Assembly: GCF_039537005.1 (NCBI RefSeq)
Contig: NZ_BAAAZR010000020.1
Coordinates: 186,001 to 250,000 of the forward strand
Source of the DNA: Sphaerisporangium flaviroseum
GTDB lineage: Bacteria; Actinomycetota; Actinomycetes; Streptosporangiales; Streptosporangiaceae
DNA: 64,000 bases
Direction of reading: 5' to 3'
The translations under genes and the position numbers were made by a program. Shown here piece after piece: positions 60,882-64,000 of the stretch (the stretch's first letter is position 1; each line of letters opens with the position of its first letter). Under the pieces are notes generated by a model that did not search any database, had not been told where the DNA came from, and saw only the letters and a program-made list of their open reading frames with translations.

Positions 60882-61023
60882 ACGGGTGACCACGTGCCGC
60901 CCAGGCGGCCTCGCGCCCCTCCGCTCCTACCCATTTGCAGGGTCGTCCCGACACGCGCGGCTTTCAGTGGTCCCCTTGACAGTGGCGGAGTACCGACCCT
61001 TAACTGACGACAAATCATTATTA

Positions 61024-61037
61024 ACCGGCCATTCGGT
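61024..61037. promoter_or_regulatory. Palindromic operator before paaK
   Basis: ACCGGCCATTCGGT, followed by CAGT, agrees with the paaA site at 12 of 14 bases. It ends 16 bases before the paaK GTG, in a locally AT-rich stretch likely to hold the promoter. Confidence 0.65.
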
Positions 61038-61052
61038 CAGTATGCAAGGCGG

Positions 61053-62339
61053 GTGACGGTGGTGGAGAAGATCGACGGAGACGAGCTCCGCGCTCTCCAG
61101 CTCGAACGCCTCCGGTGGACGCTCAGGCACGCCTACGACAACGTGCCGTTCTACCGCCGCTCGTTCGACGACGCCGGTGTGCTCCCCGAGGACTGCCGTA
61201 CGCCTGCCGACCTCGCGCGTTTCCCGATGACCACGAAGCACGACCTGCGGGACAACTACCCCTTCGGGATGTTCGCCGTCCCCCGGGAGCAGGTCCGGCG
61301 CATCCACGCCTCCAGCGGCACCACCGGCCGGCCCACGGTCGTCGGCTACACCGAACGGGACCTGTCCACGTGGGCCGACCTCATGGCCCGATCCATCAGG
61401 GCCGCCGGTGGCCGGCCGGGTCACATCGTGCACATCGCCTATGGATACGGCCTGTTCACCGGCGGTCTCGGCGCGCACTACGGAGCGGAGCGCCTCGGCT
61501 GCACCGTCGTCCCGGCCTCCGGCGGCATGTCGGCCCGCCAGGTGCAGCTCATCCAGGACTTCAAGCCCGACATCATCATGGTCACGCCCAGCTACATGCT
61601 GGCCTTGGTGGACGAGTTCGAGCGGCAGGGCATCGACCCCCGCTCGACCTCGCTGCGCATCGGGCTCTTCGGCGCCGAGCCGTGGACCGAGCAGATGCGC
61701 AAGGAGATCGAGGACCGGCTCGACATCGACGCACTCGACATCTACGGCCTGTCGGAGGTCATGGGGCCCGGCGTCTCCCAGGAGTGCGTGGAGACCAAGG
61801 ACGGCCTGCACATCTGGGAGGACCACTTCTATCCCGAGGTGGTCGACCCGTTCACCGATGAGGTGCTGCCGGAGGGCGAAAGAGGGGAACTGCTGTTCAC
61901 CTCGTTGACCAAGGAGGCCCTCCCGATCATCCGGTACCGCACGCGCGACCTGACCCGGCTGCTTCCAGGCACGGCGGCCCGGCCGTTCCGGCGGATGGAG
62001 AAGGTCACCGGGCGCAGCGACGACATGATCATCCTGCGGGGCGTGAACGTGTTCCCGACCCAGATCGAGGAGATCGTCCTGCGCACGCCGGGGCTGTCGC
62101 CGCACTTCCAGATCGTGCTCACACGCCAGGGCCGCATGGACCACATGACCGTACAGGTGGAGGCACGGCCCGGCTGCCCCGCAGAGCGCCGCGACCACGC
62201 GGCGGCCGAGGTGACGGCGGCCGTCAAGGACACGGTCGGCGTCACCGTGGACTGCTCGGTGGTCGACCCCGAGACCCTGGAACGCTCGGTGGGCAAGCTG
62301 CGCCGCCTGGCGGACCATCGAGCGGCCGGCCCCGGCTGA
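61053..62339 (+). CDS. paaK: Phenylacetate--CoA ligase PaaK
   Basis: A 428-residue adenylate-forming ligase that activates phenylacetate with ATP and CoA, the first step of the pathway. The P-loop is HASSGTTGRPTVVGYT near 85-100; also AYGYGLFTGGLGAHYGAERLG and the C-terminal GRSDDMIILRGVNVFPTQIEE. Three GTG codons (61053, 61059, 61062) may serve as start; AAGG lies just upstream. Followed closely by the TetR gene. Confidence 0.95.
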   Translation: MTVVEKIDGDELRALQLERLRWTLRHAYDNVPFYRRSFDDAGVLPEDCRTPADLARFPMTTKHDLRDNYPFGMFAVPREQVRRIHASSGTTGRPTVVGYTERDLSTWADLMARSIRAAGGRPGHIVHIAYGYGLFTGGLGAHYGAERLGCTVVPASGGMSARQVQLIQDFKPDIIMVTPSYMLALVDEFERQGIDPRSTSLRIGLFGAEPWTEQMRKEIEDRLDIDALDIYGLSEVMGPGVSQECVETKDGLHIWEDHFYPEVVDPFTDEVLPEGERGELLFTSLTKEALPIIRYRTRDLTRLLPGTAARPFRRMEKVTGRSDDMIILRGVNVFPTQIEEIVLRTPGLSPHFQIVLTRQGRMDHMTVQVEARPGCPAERRDHAAAEVTAAVKDTVGVTVDCSVVDPETLERSVGKLRRLADHRAAGPG

Positions 62340-62352
62340 GATACTCCTTGTG

Positions 62353-62967
62353 ATGAACACCGCCCGCATCACGCCTCCCCGCCGGGGACGCCCCGGCTAC
62401 GACCTGGAGTCGCTGCTCGCCGTCGCGGTCAAGGTGTTCAACGAGCGGGGGTACGAGGCCACCAGCATGGAGGACCTCTCCCGCAGGCTCGGCATCACCA
62501 AGTCGGCGATCTACTACCACGTCTCCAGCAAGGACGAGCTTCTCCGCCTGGCCGTCGACCGCGCCCTGAACGGCCTGTTCGAGGCCGCGGACGCGGCCGC
62601 CGCCATGGAGGGCCGCGCGATCGACCGGCTGGAGCACCTCGTACGGAGCAGCGTGCACGTGCTGGTCGAGCGCCTTCCGTTCGTCACGCTGCTGCTGCGG
62701 GTACGGGGCAACACCGCGGTGGAGCGCCGGGCCCTGGCCCGCCGCCGCGAGTTCGACCGCCTGGTCAGCGACCTGGTCGAGCAGGCGGAGGCCGAGGGCG
62801 ACGTACGGCCCGACGTCGACCCCGCCGTCACCAGCCGCCTGGTGTTCGGGCTGGTCAACTCGCTGATCGAGTGGTACAGGCCGCGCGGCGGCATGGGCGC
62901 CGACGCATTGGCCGACGCCGTATGCAAGATCGCCTTCGACGGCCTCCGCCAGGACCGGCCCACGTAG
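62353..62967 (+). CDS. TetR-family regulator, probable PaaR
   Basis: A 204-residue TetR repressor. The DNA-binding domain is near 15-60: AVKVFNERGYEATSMEDLSRRLGITKSAIYYHVSSKDELL. The C-terminal ligand domain presumably senses phenylacetyl-CoA or a related CoA ester, as PaaR of other bacteria does. It sits 13 bases after paaK, and the three ACCG/CGGT sites at paaA, paaZ and paaK are likely targets. ATG at 62353 or GTG at 62350. Confidence 0.85.
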   Translation: MNTARITPPRRGRPGYDLESLLAVAVKVFNERGYEATSMEDLSRRLGITKSAIYYHVSSKDELLRLAVDRALNGLFEAADAAAAMEGRAIDRLEHLVRSSVHVLVERLPFVTLLLRVRGNTAVERRALARRREFDRLVSDLVEQAEAEGDVRPDVDPAVTSRLVFGLVNSLIEWYRPRGGMGADALADAVCKIAFDGLRQDRPT

Positions 62968-63181
62968 GACCCGGAGCCGTTGCGATCAGATGTCGTGATC
63001 TGGGGAACGGGTCGCGGAAAGTGCCGCACGGCTTACATTGAAGAGTTTTCGCGAAATACAGCTAAGAGTAGATGCTACTTTACTCACGGTAGCCGCAGAT
63101 CGGCGGAGAACCCGCTGGGAAGGACCACCCGCCTCTCACGCGGCGCCAACACGATGTCCATCTCTTTCCCAGGGGGGTCTG
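62968..63181. promoter_or_regulatory. Intergenic region before PAS-GAF gene
   Basis: This 214-base spacer is AT-rich in its centre (about 63030-63090) and includes a palindrome TTTCGCGAAA (63047-63056) and a small dyad GCTAC...GTAGC just after. It probably holds the promoter of the gene at 63182. I could not assign precise boxes. Confidence 0.35.
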
Positions 63182-64000
63182 GTGGCGCGTGCTGCGAGAT
63201 CGGGGCCACGGGCGGACGACACCTGCCGTTCGCGCCCGGTTGCGACGCACCCGGCGGGATTCGCCGCTCTGGTGCTCGACCGAGACGGGTGTGTCACCCA
63301 GTGGGGCGGCGGTGCCGTGCGACTGTTCGGACGCCCTCCCGAGCGGGCCATGGGCCGCCACTTCTGCGACCTGCTGCTGCGCGGCGCCCGTCGCGACATG
63401 GTGCGACGGGCCCTGAACGAGGTCGCCGCCGGCGCGCGGTGGAGTGACGTGCTCTCCGCCGAATGCGCTGACGGGCGGTTTCACGACGTCGCGTTCGACT
63501 GGGAGCCGCTGGCCAGGCCCGGCGCGTGGGGAGCGGTGATGGTCACCGCCGTGGACACCTCCCTGGCCCCCTCCGCCGACGCCTCCGCCGATGAGCGCCT
63601 CGCCCTTCTCAACGAGCTGAGCAGCCGCATCGGCGCCACGCTCGACCCGCGGCAGGCCGCCGAGGACTTCATGGGCATCGCCGTGCCGCGGTTCGCCGAC
63701 ACCGCCAGCCTCTATGTCGTCGAAGGGCTGCTCAGGGACGAGGAGTATCCCGATCTCACGGCCGACGGCTCGGTCCGGGTCCGGCGGCTGGCCCTGAGCA
63801 TCGGCGTCAGCCGCACCGACGAGTGCGACTGGCGCATGGCCTTCCCTGTGAACGAGATCGTCCTCTACGGCCCGCGCCATCCGGCCACCCGATGCATGGT
63901 CGGCGGCATGCCGATCCCGTACACCGTGACGGAGCTGGCCACGAGGGACCTCGACAAGATCACGGGCGTGCTGGGCGAGTCCGCGATGGGCATCCTGGAG
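63182..64000 (+). CDS. PAS-GAF sensor protein, probable SpoIIE-type phosphatase (partial)
   Basis: An open frame of 273 codons running off the right edge. A PAS domain spans about 30-130 (FAALVLDRDGCVTQWGGGAVRLFGRPPERAMGRHFCDLL) and a GAF-like domain begins near 142 (LNELSSRIGATLDPRQAAEDFMGIAVPRFADTASLYV). This order is typical of actinomycete PAS-GAF-PP2C (SpoIIE/RsbU) proteins that control sigma factors through anti-anti-sigma proteins; the phosphatase domain would lie beyond the window. GTG at 63182 follows AGGGGGG. Confidence 0.75.
   Translation, partial: MARAARSGPRADDTCRSRPVATHPAGFAALVLDRDGCVTQWGGGAVRLFGRPPERAMGRHFCDLLLRGARRDMVRRALNEVAAGARWSDVLSAECADGRFHDVAFDWEPLARPGAWGAVMVTAVDTSLAPSADASADERLALLNELSSRIGATLDPRQAAEDFMGIAVPRFADTASLYVVEGLLRDEEYPDLTADGSVRVRRLALSIGVSRTDECDWRMAFPVNEIVLYGPRHPATRCMVGGMPIPYTVTELATRDLDKITGVLGESAMGILE

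Noticed and set aside
58060..61056. A 998-codon open frame opposite paaA and paaZ
   Set aside because: Antisense shadow of clear paa genes, with low-complexity Arg/Gly/Pro composition.
1..64000. tRNA, rRNA, insertion sequence, prophage or attachment site
   Set aside because: No tRNA cloverleaf, rRNA sequence, transposase, integrase or phage gene was recognised on reading; a covariance search would be decisive for small RNAs.

Overview
The window is very GC-rich, with almost every third codon position G or C. It has GTG starts, many 1-8 base start/stop overlaps, a class I lysyl-tRNA synthetase and a SAM-methyltransferase of the DUF574 type found mainly in mycelial actinomycetes. It therefore looks like a chromosomal segment of a filamentous actinobacterium, probably of the Streptosporangiales. 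No rRNA, tRNA, CRISPR array, insertion sequence or prophage gene was seen.

Layout. 0-2.5 kb: the end of a carotenoid locus (crtE then crtI, leftward, crtI cut by the window edge). 2.7-8.4 kb: mixed single genes (DUF523/DUF1722, hemerythrin, a small secreted six-cysteine protein, a secreted GDSL esterase, DUF488, GNAT, an NDH-2-like flavoprotein). 8.4-16.2 kb: a leftward operon for an Opp/Dpp-type ABC importer, a tandem-GNAT protein and MurQ. 16.4-19 kb: a methyltransferase and lysS. 19-26.2 kb: an SDR, DUF6461, YCII, a Crp/Fnr regulator, an asparagine synthetase, DUF2795 and a uridine-kinase-like protein without a P-loop. 26.6-30.4 kb: a secreted lytic polysaccharide monooxygenase, a sialidase-like gene with a probable frameshift, and a secreted phytase-like esterase. 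30.6-35.5 kb: a beta-carbonic anhydrase, an SmtB-type sensor with a zinc efflux pump, a transglutaminase-like protein, an ArsR regulator and a nucleotidyltransferase.

35.7-54.6 kb is a large cobalamin locus with two cobalamin riboswitches. One precedes cobN. The other precedes a long leftward operon: cbtB-cbtA-chelatase(ChlI/D)-cobO-cobB-cobL-cobM-cobH-cobIJ. cobG, cbiD and cobK form separate units inside it. Together these genes cover cobalt import, most corrin-ring methylation and contraction, cobalt insertion, a,c-amidation and adenosylation. 54.6-63 kb is an aerobic phenylacetate locus: paaABCDE and paaZ leftward, paaK and a TetR regulator rightward, with three copies of a shared ACCG-N6-CGGT type site at the three promoters. 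The right edge cuts a PAS-GAF protein.

The most unusual feature is that many conserved enzymes between 38.9 and 57.4 kb (CobN, CobG, CobIJ, CobB, the chelatase, PaaC, PaaA) carry in-frame tandem repeats, of 18, 24, 36, 45, 72 or 87 bp where a period is clear, placed in loops, linkers or termini. In CobIJ the repeat has triplicated the SAM-binding signature of the CobI domain.
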